A stretch of 64,000 nt of DNA from NCBI RefSeq assembly GCF_034702125.1, contig NC_085868.1, forward strand, positions 35,236,061 through 35,300,060. Direction: 5' to 3'. Of the stretch, positions 25,801 to 49,327 are shown one piece after another. The notes beneath the pieces were generated by a model. The model was not told where the DNA came from, searched no databases, and worked only from the letters and a program-made list of their open reading frames with translations. Position 1 is the first letter of the stretch. Each line of letters opens with the position of its first letter. The DNA is from Engraulis encrasicolus (taxonomy: Eukaryota > Chordata > Actinopteri > Clupeiformes > Engraulidae). Both the position numbers and the translations under genes were made by a program.

Positions 25801-26475
25801 ACAGTTTTCTTGAACTACTTGTACCCAGTGCGAATTTTCTAATGTAAGGGGGAAGAGGCTAGGGCTACAATAGAAAAATAATGTAAAGTAAATATAAAAA
25901 ATAATCATAAAAACACAAAAGGACAGTGCAGGCCGTGGAAAGCTCAGAGCCTTAAAGCTCACGATGAGTTCAGAGCTCTTTCAAATAGTTTTTCATAAGC
26001 TGGGACAGGACTTGGAGCTGTCCATGGATGTATTCATGAAGCATTTAGGTGCCAACTCTACATAGCATCGACAAATACGTAGAACATACATACAACCCGT
26101 TACCAGCTTTTCTGCACTCAGCATGGAGAGTGTGAATCAAGCCAACTTCCACCATGTGAGGACTGCCTCCTCATGCATGCTATGTTTGCCAACTATCAGG
26201 CTGGCATCTTGAGAGCAAGTCTTCAGCAGCATCCTCAAATCCCAAGAACACTTGACCATGGCTGGGCCAACTATGAAAATGACCAGCTCACTATACAGTG
26301 AATGTGGCAATCTCCAGCCCCTGAGGCAGTGCTACAACTGATGTCTTGCAAGTGCAGCCATCAATGTAAACTGCAGGATTGCCAATGTCTGAGAAGTAGC
26401 TCAAAATGCACAACCCTCTAAAAACTTAAGACATGCGTATATCAGCATGAAGAGGATCATCATGGTGACATACAG
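19888..26475. other. Gene-poor stretch
   Basis: The first 250 bp are probably the 3' UTR of the membrane-protein gene (ATTAAA near 20136). After that I see no gene. Recognisable pieces are the MITE at 20993-21179, a hAT-like region about 22340-22640 ('caggagtgggggagcc' to 'gattccccacctttg'), and pieces at 24655-24790 and 25400-25566 made of 'ttttactcaaattaca'-like words typical of fish hAT MITEs. The open frames are short and featureless. Confidence 0.5.
20993..21179. mobile_element. hAT-type MITE (CAGGRTTGCCAGAT family, copy 2)
   Basis: It starts CAGGGTTGCCAGAT and ends ATCTGGCAACACTG. An exact 8-bp duplication, atgacagt, lies at 20985-20992 and 21180-21187. Same family as 3521-3716. Confidence 0.88.
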
Positions 26476-26477
26476 TG

Positions 26478-26660
26478 AGGAGAATAAGTATTTGATCCCT
26501 TGCTGATTTTGTTGGTTTGCCCACTAATAAAGACGTGACCATTCTATAATATTAATGAGAAAATGTATTCTAATATAGAGAGACAGAACATCAAAAAGAA
26601 AATCCAGAAAATAACTTTGAAGAATATATTTTAATTGATTTGTATTCCATTGTCCTGCAA
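26478..26660. mobile_element. Tc1-like terminal fragment
   Basis: 'cagtgaggagaataagtatttgatccc' followed by 'tgctgattttgttggtttgccc' is the terminal repeat of a widespread vertebrate Tc1-like MITE. The partner end was not found, so the copy is truncated. Confidence 0.6.
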
Positions 26661-26689
26661 GTTTAATAATAAAAAGAAAACGATTTCAT

Positions 26690-27345
26690 ATGTTGTCATT
26701 TTTATCACATTTTCTCATTCACATATAGCTTAGGTGATTCTATTAGGTCTATTGGTATGGTCTAACAACCTTTTTGGGCTCTTGATTGAAGGGAAAGCAT
26801 CTCTGAGGAAATGTAAGCACCCTGTGTGGTCAACAAACTGCATAATAACAAAAAACAACAATAGAGTTTTCACATTTCCGTTTTTCTGGTCCACCATTTC
26901 AACGCATGACCTTTCACTAACTACCTCTTTGCAATGGTTATCATGCCATATTAATGTACAGTATATGGTTATCACATGTTAGTATGTGTTTGTTCATTAT
27001 GTTTTTTGGTGTTGTTTTGCTGTTGGGGGTAAAAGTAAAAAAGTTAAAAAAAATAAATAAAAAAAAATCGGATTTCTTATGTTATCCTTTTTATCACATT
27101 TTGTCATTCACACATTGCTGAGGTGATTCTATTAGGCCTATTAGTGTGGTCTAACAACCCCTGTAGGGTCTTAATAGAAGGGAAAGCATCCCTGAGGTAA
27201 TTCAAGCACCCTGTGTGGTCAACAAACTACATAATAGTAAAGAACCACAATACCGATTTTCACATTTCCATTTTACTGGTGCACCATTTCAACACATGAT
27301 AACTACCAAAAAGCTACCTGTTTGCAATGGTTATCATGCCAAAAT
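26690..27345 (+). repeat. Tandem duplication of a ~260-bp non-coding unit
   Basis: Unit 1 (about 26690-26947) and unit 2 (about 27076-27345) share long blocks such as 'caccctgtgtggtcaacaaac' and 'tgcaatggttatcatgcc' with roughly 85% identity by eye. They are separated by about 130 bp of A/T-rich DNA. Neither holds a convincing reading frame. From 27346 to 28427 I see only repeat-like sequence (for example a hAT-like 'ggcttgtcaaactcaa' at about 27869). Confidence 0.7.
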
Positions 27346-28427
27346 GTTTACTTGAGATGTCCAAGAAGTCAAAAAAACAGATTAGAACTTGCCCACCCGT
27401 TCGATTGCGAGAGGTCAATTTTTGGGTTCTGGCTCAAGGCCTATAAGGGACATAAGCACTTTCAAACATATATTGTTTCAACTCTGTAGTATTTTTATAT
27501 ATGTTTGAAATGACATAGTATTTGTCCATAACACTGTTGACAAAATAATTAAGCAAATGTTCGCTTTCATTAGAGTATTTATGAAATGATTTAAGATTAA
27601 GCTTGACATTTTTTTTGTTTGGAAACTTAAATATATACACTATGTAAACATCTAGGTCATTTAGTTGAAAAAAAATACTGATAATTGACATTTTGCTTTT
27701 GCCAAAAGCGTAGGGGAATCGTAGAATCACTCAGGACCATTGTCATGATTTTCAGGACTCTTGAAAATTGAAAATAAAGTCTGCACACCAAGCTCCTGTT
27801 TCTCTTAATTCAATATAGTGATATTTCGGGCAGCAACCATGAAAAATGTAATGACTGAATAAGACAGGCTTGTCAAACTCAAATTGACTTGAGGGCCAAA
27901 ATCAAAATCTGGAACAAAGTCATAGGCTATGCATACACGTAATTCTCAGTCACACACACTCTTTCCCATCATATTTGGTAGTTCCCATGTGCTAGCACGT
28001 ATTGTGTTGCATAAGAGTGTGAGCTGTTTCAGTGGCCTGGTCCCACTCACTCCTGTGACACACCAACTTTCATGTTCAAGTCCTGATATGCTATACATTT
28101 AGTGGGCCAATTTCAATAAACATTACAAATGATCTCGTGGACCGAATACAATGGCACCTTGGACCATGGGCCAGCAGGATGACACTGCTGACTGTAAACT
28201 GTTTGTGCTAGTGGAACAAGCACAGATTTAAAATCTTACACTGTTTTTCAACGCGTTGCCATTGACGGAGAAGCATCCCTCCTAGAGTATTGTCTTTCCT
28301 CATAGAGTATTATAATCAGAAAACAAATGGTAGGCCCAAGGCAGGCCTTCTTCAGAGAATTTGTGTTTAGTAAACTTTTCTCTCTCTGCTGCAGACTGGG
28401 TCACCGTGTGCATCATGTTGCAGAACC

Positions 28428-28711
28428 CAGGGCTGGATTAACGCACAGGCAACATATGGCTGCAGCCTAAGGGCCCCCACCTGCCAGGGGGGCCCTGATT
28501 GGCCAAACGTGAAAAAGTGCAGAATTGTGAAGAGATGCAAGATATTTTTTTAATAAGTACTGTGTTGAGTACAATTGGTAGACATGTTATCCTTAATTTC
28601 TAGCTTGTAATGATGACACTGTCCATGTAAATGTGTCGAGAAATTTGCCTTCCAGGGGTCCCCATAGCAACCAGTAGCCTAGGGGCCCCAGGCTATCTTA
28701 ATCAGGCCCTG
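28428..28711. mobile_element. hAT-type MITE, 284 bp
   Basis: It starts CAGGGCTGGATTAA and ends TTAATCAGGCCCTG. Flanking 8-mers gcagaacc (28420-28427) and gtagaacc (28712-28719) match at 7 of 8. Its terminal sequence is related to the element at 11953-13440. Confidence 0.78.
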
Positions 28712-29085
28712 GTAGAACCTGATTAGACTTGAGATTGGATCAGGAGTCCACACACTTAAAATGCTTTTTTTGCTTTTCAGAATCTGATGAAGACTTGGAA
28801 GTTGAAACGTAACCCATTCATGGAATAAAAAAAACAACAAAAGGATTTTAAGTGTGCTGACTCCTCACTTTGAAAATTACAGTCCGCCTTTGTCCTTCAA
28901 TTGGATCAGGAGTCCTCAACCTTTTTTATTGTAGGATTCCTTATCTGAGGACGATATAGTACGCAGACCCTGTGGAGGATGGAACATCAGGCTATGGGCT
29001 TCTACCAATGTGGGGAATCGGGTGTATGGAGTGTCCAGTTCTATTTTACATAAATAAGTTATATGTACATAGGTTTTGTAAATTA

Positions 29086-29501
29086 TAGAGATGCACAGGA
29101 TCCAAGATCCGGTTCCGGATCCGGCAGGATAATAGGGTTTTTCACAGGATCCGGATCTGGCAGGATCTTAAGCAGTGGATCAGGTATCCGGCAGTTAAGT
29201 AAAAATCAGGATCTGGTGCATCTCTAGCCTAGGTTTTTCAGACAGTCTTTCACAACCCCAATTGCTGCATGGAGTGAAAGAACTTTGGAAGCGGCTAGGG
29301 CAGTGTGGCAGTAAGCCAATGAGTAAAAAAAATAGTGCCAATAGAGCCAACGTAATAATAAAAAGGGCCCACGTGTGTGAGTAGGCTATGTGTTTCAACC
29401 CTTTCGTAGGATCCGGTATCCGGTTCCGGATCCGGCAGGATCTTAAGCAGTGAATCCGGTATCTGGCAGGATCCTAAAAATCAGGATCCGTTGCATCTCT
29501 A
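29086..29501. mobile_element. hAT-type MITE rich in GGATCCGG motifs (copy 2)
   Basis: Ends are TAGAGATGCACAGGATCC and GGATCCGTTGCATCTCTA. An exact 8-bp duplication, gtaaatta, lies at 29078-29085 and 29502-29509. It shares 'agccaacgt', 'cccacgtgtg' and 'tttcaaccctttcgtagg' with copy 1 (1129-1407) but is longer. It contains an extra internal terminus-like 'ggtgcatctctag' near 29215, so it may be a composite of two copies. Confidence 0.88.
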
Positions 29502-30015
29502 GTAAATTATATGTTTACTTATTATATGTATTACAATTATTAGGTAGTGGTGCGCACATCCATTACACAGGTGCAGGACAAAAGAGTCCAACAACTATGA
29601 AAATAAAGTTGAATGTCGACACACTTGCTCCCAACGTTTTTGAGCTACACACTCATCAGACTAGAATCAAGAAAAACACATCATACTTAGGTAGGAAGTG
29701 TCACATGATAGATCCGTCAAGTTCTGATGGGTAGGTAAATCTAATACAGAGAAGAGCATCCCAAGGTATTTAAAGATATTTTACAAACATTTTTACCAAC
29801 ATACAAGTATACACTTTGAAGTTTCTAGAAATCATTGTACAGTAAGCTTGTGCTATAGGCCTATTAGAGTGTATAGAGACATCTATTCAGAGTTCAGAGT
29901 CAGTCAGAAAGCCCCAATTAGAACACCCCCCCCACCCCCTACCCCCTTCTCCCTATACTGTCCGAAGTGTGAGAAAAGTTTCTGTGGAAAATATTGTACT
30001 GACTCCGCAAAATTA

Positions 30016-30124
<109 letters not shown>

Positions 30125-30166
30125 GATCTGTGTGAAACAGGAAGGAGGCATGTGAGATTGCTGACG

Positions 30167-30174
30167 TATTTAAG
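30167..30174 (+). promoter_or_regulatory. TATA-like box of duplicated first exon 1a
   Basis: 'tgacgtatttaagg' lies about 70 bp upstream of the ATG at 30241. The same sequence precedes the second first exon. The adjacent TGACGTA resembles a CRE half-site. No experimental support. Confidence 0.45.
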
Positions 30175-30307
30175 GACAAATCATAAACTCAGGTATCCAT
30201 AGGCCTATTGAGTCAACCCCTGTGTCCCTCCTGAAGCATCATGATTTACTTGGTCGTCGTCGCCCTCTGCCTCCTTTGCCTCTCTGGTATGTTCTCTCTC
30301 TATGTAT

Positions 30308-31040
30308 ATTTATTACAATTATTAGGTAGTGGTGCGCGCACATCCAATACACAGGTGCAGGACAAAAGAGTCCGACAACTATGAAAATAAAGTTGAATGT
30401 CGACACACTTGCTCCCATTTTGCTTTAGATTTTTTTTCACAAAGTGAACGTTTTTGAGCTACACACTCATCAGACTAGAATCACATCATACTTAGGTAGG
30501 AAGTGTCACATGATAGATCAGTCAAGTTCTGATGGGTAGGTAAATCTAATACAGGGAAGAGCATCTGAAAGTATTTAAAGATATTTTACAAACATTTTTA
30601 CCAACATACAAGTATACACTTTGAAGTTTTTAGAAATCATTGTACAGTAAGCTATGTTGTGCTATGTTAGAGTGTATAGAGACATCTATTCAGAGTACTT
30701 GATCTAGCATCAGGACCTTTGGCTATCATAATTTCAAGTAAACATGATAAGGTGTCTAGTCAGAAAGCCCCCCCCCTTCTCCCTATACCGTCCGAAGTGT
30801 GAGAAAAGTTTCTGTGGGAAATACTGCACTGACTCTGCAAAATTAGCACACACACACAAACACCTGTGTGAAACAGGAAGGAGGCATGTGAGATTGCTGA
30901 CGTATTTAAGGACAAATCATAAACTCAGGTATCCATAGGCGTAGGATTGAGTCAACCCCTGTGTCCCTCCTGAAGCATCATGAAGATTTACTTGGTCGTC
31001 GCCCTCTGTCTCCTTTGCCTCTCTGGTATGTTCTCTCTCT
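30308..31040 (+). repeat. Tandem segmental duplication, unit 2
   Basis: Second copy of 29525-30307. It differs by a 33-bp insertion near 30416, loss of most of the (AC)n tract, and small substitutions. It ends just after the donor of the exon at 30980-31025. Confidence 0.88.
30903..30910 (+). promoter_or_regulatory. TATA-like box of first exon 1b
   Basis: 'tgacgtatttaagg' about 70 bp upstream of the ATG at 30980, identical to the box in unit 1. Confidence 0.5.
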
Positions 31041-31471
31041 GTGTCGTGCCCATATTTAAACCAAACACGCAAACACACACACAGAATCTTTCTATCGTCT
31101 CTCTTAATTTTCTTTGTTTATCTTTCCTTTTCCCTCCTTCTCACTCCTGTCTGTCTCTGCTCTACATCTAGCAGTCTCTCTTTCTCTTTACAACCCTTCC
31201 TTCTGTGGTGTTGTGATATGATTTTATTGTGATTTGTTAAATCTCTCTATTTTTCCCCAATGCCCCCATGCACTGTATCTCAGTCCAGGCATTGGCTACA
31301 TCAGACACCAAAAAAGATGATCGACCTGGTCAGCTGAAAGACTGGTACCATGGTAACATGTTTAGGTATGGAAGGGCAGCAGAGATGAGAAGGGAGGCTC
31401 ACTCCCCACACCTAATTCAACCAAGGAGTGTCGAAGTCGAAGATGAAGCTCCAGGCTGGACAGACTTTTGA
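30980..31471 (+). CDS. Small secreted protein with signal peptide (unknown family)
   Basis: Exon 1b is 30980-31025 (donor GTATGT) and exon 2 starts at 31284 after 'tatctcag'. The phase-1 join gives a 77-residue product ending at TGA 31469-31471. Residues 1-19 (MKIYLVVALCLLCLSVQA) form a clean signal peptide with a likely cut after VQA. The rest is hydrophilic and includes LKDWYHGNMFRYGRAAEMRR and an acidic end. A duplicate first exon 1a at 30241-30286 (MIYLVVVALCLLCLS) has the same donor and phase, so either could splice to exon 2. Exon 2 has a further donor after the stop (31479). Two more exons with strong splice sites follow (31681-31753, and one from 31850), then a terminal exon near 33310 with AATAAA. 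The stop is a double TGA, after which the downstream exons stay open in phase. I do not recognise the family. Confidence 0.7.
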
Positions 31472-31680
31472 TGATACAGTAAGGCAGGGTGAGTTTGTTC
31501 TAATGATCGCTTATAATATGGAACTGGTTATGATTTTGAAGACTAACATGGCAGGGTGAGAGTGACACAGTATGATCAATATACATAATATGGAAATGGT
31601 TATGGTTTTCAAATGACATGGAATGGTGCCTACTTGTGGAATTTTATTTTATTTTTTATTTTTTTCCAAATACAACATAG

Positions 31681-31898
31681 TGGCTGACCCTTATTATGAA
31701 GCTAGCATAGAAACCAGCAATGAGTGGAGAAGTCGTCGCAAGGCAGCGCTCATGTGAGATTCACATGTGAGATCCCATCATAAGAACGATCAGCTGTTGA
31801 TAAACTTGGCGTCTGAAAACCATCATAATTTGTCTTTCACATCTTCTAGGAAAAGGTGGGATGGTCATCACACCCCTATGACATGGAGAGCAAACTAG
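31681..31898 (+). other. Downstream exons 3 and 4 of the secreted-protein gene
   Basis: Exon 3 (31681-31753) follows a long T-rich tract and 'acatag' and ends at GTGAGA. Exon 4 starts at 31850 after 'tttcacatcttctag'. Joined in the phase left by exon 2 they read YMADPYYEASIETSNEW and then RSRRKAALMKRWDGHH to TAG at 31896-31898. Whether they are translated or are 3' UTR is unresolved because exon 2 ends in TGA TGA. Confidence 0.5.
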
Positions 31899-33309
31899 CA
31901 AAAAAGATCACTCTGGCTGATTGGGGATAGGCATCGAAGCAAACTAGACAGCTGCAGCCAACAGAGTGTCAGTTGTCAGTTCCAATGAGATTTCTTTTTT
32001 TTGTAGTTCTGTTTGTTCTAATTAACAATATATGAAACATTCAAAAGCCTACAACAAGAAATACAATAAGAACAGGTAGACTAAACCTTTACTTGAAATA
32101 AGGTAAGACGAGAAAATGGCCACCAGAAATCGCAGACCTTTTCGTGTTTTTTTTACATTGGGGCCTTGATTTCACATTATAATATCATGTTCTACTCACC
32201 CATGTTAGTTGTGTGTCATTCAGAGACACCTCTCCCTAAAAGTTAAATGAACGACATAACCTTGAAGTTTTGAAGCAAGCCATCCACCTGCACCTTATGA
32301 CTGGTAGTGTACCGTAATTAATACATTAAAAACAACATAGTTTGTGCCTGCCCATAGGAATATCTGAATATCTTCAGCAGAGATCCAAATGACACACAAC
32401 TAACATGGGTGACTAGAACATTATGTTATAATGTGAAATGTCAAAAATGTGAAGGGCTCAATGACTAAAAAACAAAAAAAAACAAAAACAAAAACAGTTG
32501 TCTCGACTCAGATAAACCGTCCACCCTGTTTCCATAAAGAACTATATTCTTCTCTGATCTGAGATGAGTTCATGCATTCCTCTCTGATCTTGCAATCTTT
32601 GCATAACTGCAATCAGCCTGGAGCACAGAGCTACTTTGTTATCATTTAGATAGCTCAGTAAGGTTTTGGTATTAAACGTGGCAGAAATTAGACGTTACCG
32701 AGGTCTTACATGTTTTCTCTATTTACAGTACGTAAATATGCATGCTTGCAGCAATCTACATCAACTTTTTTTCATCACCAACCAAAATGGCTAGTAGATG
32801 TTAATCTTACTGGATAAACACACTGTCACTTTTGGGTCAAAGTGGCTAGTAAGTTTTATTTTCTACCAGCCAAACTGAATTTTTACCAGCATTTGGTCGG
32901 ATGTTTAGAGCTCTGCTTGCATGACTAGTTGTACAATCCAAGTGTATCACAAAATTAAACCGACCTATTTTCTATGCACTATATGAAAGGTGTAACACCA
33001 CAGGAGTACTTTGACGGCACATTGATATCTTGACATATTGCCCATTAATTTCTGCATAGAAAATCGGCATGTTTGTATTTATTTGTGTTTTGAAAAGGCA
33101 TGGATTTCAAACAAATAACCAGGCATTGGAAGAGGACTCTTGTTGCTGTGGCATCCAAAATTAGTCAGTTTGTGGTGTTCGTGTGGTGTTATATATTTGT
33201 TATTTTATAGAATTATATGTGATTATGATCTTCTGAAATGTGTATTACTCAATGAGATGTTTTGTTGAGATATTAAGATATTTCCTGTATTACTCTCTCC
33301 CCCATTTAG

Positions 33310-33510
33310 GTAGGACATGGTGGTGATCCGTCATCGTGGGCTGTCCTCCACACACTGCCTGAAGACTAAAGGTCTCTGCTTATCTGATTTGGCCTCTTCA
33401 ACTGACCTGAGATCAGAGTTTGGGTGTTGAGCTCTTGGGAGCCTGGTGGTGAACAGCTGATCCAGAGTCTGCTAACAAAACACAATAAAGTATCTCAGCA
33501 TTACATGGCT
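33310..33510 (+). other. Probable 3' terminal exon of the secreted-protein gene
   Basis: Acceptor 'ctctctcccccatttag' ends at 33309. The block that follows has no long frame and ends shortly after AATAAA at 33484-33489. A suitable upstream donor is 'aataaggtaagac' near 32099. From 31899 to 33300 I see no other feature. Confidence 0.45.
33484..33489 (+). terminator. Polyadenylation signal AATAAA
   Basis: 'cacaataaagtatctcag'; the first good signal downstream of the secreted-protein exons. Confidence 0.5.
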
Positions 33511-33637
33511 CCTGAGTTCTTCACACTGAGGTTTCACTGCATCAAAACTACACTACATTTTACTGTCACTATTGTACGTCAGAACTATACCACCCTCAGT
33601 GCTATCAAAACATATGAAAAATCATATTGCCCTTGGC

Positions 33638-33812
33638 CCTGCCGTGGCGCAGATGGTGGAGCACTCGTTTGCTGTGCAGCCAACCTGGGTTCGACTCCCG
33701 GCCCGGGTCCTTTGCTGGCCCTTCCCCGTCTCTCTGCCCACTCGCTTCCTGTCACTGCCTTCACAGTCCTGTCAAATGAAGGCAATAAAAAGCCCCCCCC
33801 CCAAAAAAAAAA
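33638..33812 (+). mobile_element. tRNA-derived SINE
   Basis: Box A 'tggcgcagatggtggagc' and box B 'gggttcgactcccg' are correctly spaced. They are followed by 'ggtcctttgctggcccttcc' and a tail 'caaatgaaggcaataaaaagcccc' with A-runs. The chance open frames at 33424-33925 run across this SINE. Confidence 0.88.
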
Positions 33813-34616
33813 CAAGTTTAAAAAGAAAAATTATATTGCCCTCATTAAGACTACACAAAGACAGTGTGAATTTTTTTTCAACCATCTCTTACAATGAACG
33901 ACTTTGTCTCTCAATGTCATCCTGAAAATCCACACACTCAAAAATGTGTTGTTAATAATCCCAAGTAAATTTGTGTAACTCTAGATTGAGTATTTACAAC
34001 ACTGTGGGGAGTCAAATTACTATAACATTGGGGTCAAAAGTTTTGCAGATGGCCAGCATTATTTTAACTCTACAGCAAGACATTTACCCATCCACTCTGC
34101 TCCAGGTGACTTCACTCCATTCTCCTCTGACCCCTCTGACCTTCATTTTAAACTGCAGCAGATCATCTTGTCAATAGGTGCGTTTGCAACCACACATCTT
34201 ATTTTGATGACCAAGAATGAGCCCAGTGCTTCGTGTAAACTCGACAGAGAATCATTTTTATTCCAAACTATTTAATTCTGAATTATCAATTTGGCAACAA
34301 GAAAAACATCATTATCATCATCGATGTGGCAAATTAAACATACTGTACAGAAGTGATTTCAGTGAGCCTATTGCGCCGGCCTCTGGGAGACCGCAGTGCT
34401 CTGGAAGGTTACACACAGTTTCAGTCTGCAGTTTCAGCAAGTGATGATGACACATTTTATGCTTGCCTCTGCTCTGCCTGCTATTGTGCCCATCCACCAG
34501 GATCTCGATCAGCTGGTGATTGTTGCATTGAACGGAAGATTGCTAAAATATTTGGCAAATGTCTTCCTCAATCTCCTCAAACAAACTGTTAGGACATGGA
34601 CAACCTTTCGTAGACA

Positions 34617-35012
<396 letters not shown>

Positions 35013-35079
35013 CTGAGTGTGTGTGTTGTCTCTTGTACCAGTTGTCTTCCGTGATACAGGTTGAAACATGCTTGTTGGT

Positions 35080-35790
35080 TTTGTGCAATACAGTGTTGTA
35101 CATAATTTCTGAATCGAGTGCTGTACCGCCACAGGGGCTGTGGTACCGCTTTGTGATCAACTCGTGGGTGAGTAAGAGTGGATACAGTAATGTTGTGAAA
35201 CTCCAGTGACCACACTTCCTCATCTTATTGCATTGATGGGGAGTCATACTGATCAGGAAACAAATGCGGTGCCAATATTTCAGAGTAAATTTATGCAGAT
35301 AGAGTGCTTACAACCAGGGGTCTAAATTAGCACCAGCCAATCAGCCAAATGTTGATTAAATTTTCAGTTTGGCTGGTACGTAGAAAAGACATCTTTACTT
35401 ACGCTACTAGCCACTTTTACTGATAGTGAGTGTATGTTTGGCTAGTACAATTAACATCTTTTAGCCAAATTCAGGTGGGATTTAGAGCCTACTGGTGGTT
35501 TTTGAGCATTTTTTGTGCTGTAAATCATCCATCACATCTTGTAACCCTGTAAGTGATCTCTCCAAACAGCCCCATCCTGTTGCATTGTTGGCCTTGTGCA
35601 ATACAGTGGTTTACCTTCCTTATTAGTGAATCGGGTGGATTTCGACTGCACCCACTACACTAATTACTGTAATTAACCAACTGTCTAACAAGAGTGGGTG
35701 CGTACAGGAATCTTGTGAAACTTAATTGGCAACATTTCCTCCTTACCTCATCCCATTCACTTGCACTGATGGGGAATTGCATTGGCAAAG
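35080..35790 (+). repeat. Diverged duplication upstream of ART-like gene A
   Basis: About 35080-35260 and 35590-35790 share ordered blocks ('tgtgcaatacagtg', 'aagagtgg', 'cttgtgaaact', 'gcactgatgggga'). The second copy runs into the TATA box of gene A, so the promoter region seems to have been duplicated. Confidence 0.6.
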
Positions 35791-35841
35791 AGCATTGGGA
35801 AATGCCCATTAGTATTGGCCCATAGGACAGGCAATGCACTG

Positions 35842-35850
35842 TATATAAAG
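35842..35850 (+). promoter_or_regulatory. TATA box of ART-like gene A
   Basis: TATATAAAG lies about 115 bp before a donor (AAAG|GTAAGA, exon end 35957). That gives a short non-coding first exon spliced to an acceptor at 36360-36361 ('gttgctaag'), six bases before the ATG at 36368. Confidence 0.65.
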
Positions 35851-36367
35851 AGTGGCATTGGCTGTTGAGTTCCACTGGTACACGGAGAGCCATCCGAAGC
35901 GTAAGAACCACTTCAATATCCCAGCACCACAGGCCTCTGTCACACAGAAGAAGAAAGGTAAGATGTGATATGTGTATCTTTGCATTTGAGTGTAAAATAT
36001 ATATTTGTATCCTCAGAAGAAAGCTGACAGGCTAAAGAAGATATTCTCAGTGCATGTTCTTGTGTAAAATATCCTTGTATCCTGTCAGATTTTTCTTTTG
36101 TATTCTTGATTTTTCTTTCGTATTCTTGTTTAAAATGTCCTCAGAAGACATGTGTACCCTTGGCCTTGTGTAAACTATACACACTATACAAACTAACTAT
36201 ACAGATAGAAATAGTATATTTTTCGAGTTTTGTGTAAAATATCCTTGTTCCTTCAACAAAATCTGTTAGCTAAAATACACAATATATTCTATATTTCATC
36301 TATTATTATTATATAGCCTGCTATTCATTATTGAGTAAACTATTGCCCTGTGGTTGCTAAGGAAGCC

Positions 36368-47751
<11,384 letters not shown>

Positions 47752-48059
47752 TAATGTCAACTGCCAACATTAGCATGAACAAAAATAGCATTAGCAATGT
47801 AGTCGTCAAAGGTAATTAATAGCTGGTTCTCAATAGATAATAATGATGGTCATGGTTAATTAGGATGGTCATTGGCAATTAGTAATGGTTTGGTAATAAT
47901 GATGATCATGGTTAATAATGAGCAATAATAACGATAATGCGGAATTGGGCCCAGGGATCAATGCCAACAAGGTTCCTACTGTAGACTAAAAAATGCAGAG
48001 AATGCCTGCACATCAGTAATTCAGATACTTGACCAAACAGATGAGAACTTAAAAGAAAT

Positions 48060-48065
48060 AATAAA
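48060..48065 (+). terminator. Polyadenylation signal of gene A
   Basis: AATAAA about 310 bases after the TAA at 47749-47751. A 23-bp inverted repeat follows at 48109-48175 ('tttaatagcacaattttcag' and its complement). From 48180 to 49320 I see no gene or clear repeat. Confidence 0.5.
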
Positions 48066-49327
48066 AGTCTTCATCACTAATCTGATCAATGCTCGCAACA
48101 GTTTAATAGCACAATTTTCAGACCCTCGTGGTTGTATTTTAGGACTAAGAGTCCGAAAAGTTGTGCTATTAAACTTTTGGGAGCATGTTGTGGGAGTATG
48201 TTGTGGACCTTTATTATATATTTTCCAAACAGACCAAACTAGACTAACAATTCAGCAACAATGTATTACCTGTAGTCATGTATATTAAAATAAATGTTTT
48301 TGCTATTGGTTGAAGTTGCAGAATTTGCAATGCTTCATAAGTCAACCCTTATGTGTGAATTAGCAGCCGGCTTACTTGCAGACAGGCATTGTATTGATGT
48401 TTTGGGGGCGTGATGTTATATGGTGGTGGAGAGAATAAACTGATGAGAAGTATAAATGTGTGTATTTGTTGAATGTGATACCTATCAATACAAGTATATC
48501 AATACAAATGCACCGTAGCCTACTTCATGGCAAGTAATTCCCATTTTGATATGGCATAGTGATAAACGCAGACTGGTGCTACAGCTGGAGTTATTATATG
48601 AAATGAACTTTATTTATGATGGCAGAATAATTTGCATGACAACTGATCTCATCATCTACACGTACTACATAACGGTGATTGTTATCATGGTTGGATTAGT
48701 TTTGTTTCTGAACGTCTGTACATTAATGTCTAGTTTCCAACACATATTATTAAAGAGTAGGCTACTCCTTAATGATCTGCAACACACCAACATCATTTAT
48801 AGCAAACACTCTAGGCATACTCTACCCCGGCTCCCAACACCCAGAAAACACACTGCTCATTCTATTCCGTCACCAGATTGGACATAGTATCAGAAACTGT
48901 CCCAACACACTGCCTGATCCCAGAAACATGACTTCTAGATGAAAAATAGGCCTATGTAGAAAGGGAGAAAAACAGTCCTGTTATCGATTCCTAGATACAT
49001 GATTATCTAAATTTAAACAAATACAAGGAGAATGTACCAGCAGAATACCAGCAGAAGTCAACTGCATTCTTCTCCATCGATCCAAAAAGTCACATTACGA
49101 TTAGATTAGATTCGATTGAAAACAAGAGCAGTTTACTGTAGAAGGATTTCAAACAACAGCTATCACCAACACAAGAGGAAAACAAAGAGTGTCCACAAAT
49201 GTAAAAATCGGACTTCAGGGCAGCATTTTGATCAATAAAATAGAATACTAATAGCAATAGAATACTATAGCATTCAAATTTTTTTTAAATCATCTGACTT
49301 CAGCATTGTGATGAGGGAATTTTTTCT

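Noticed and set aside
33424..33925. Two overlapping plus-strand frames of 117-157 codons
   Set aside because: They run through a tRNA-derived SINE and an A-rich tail.
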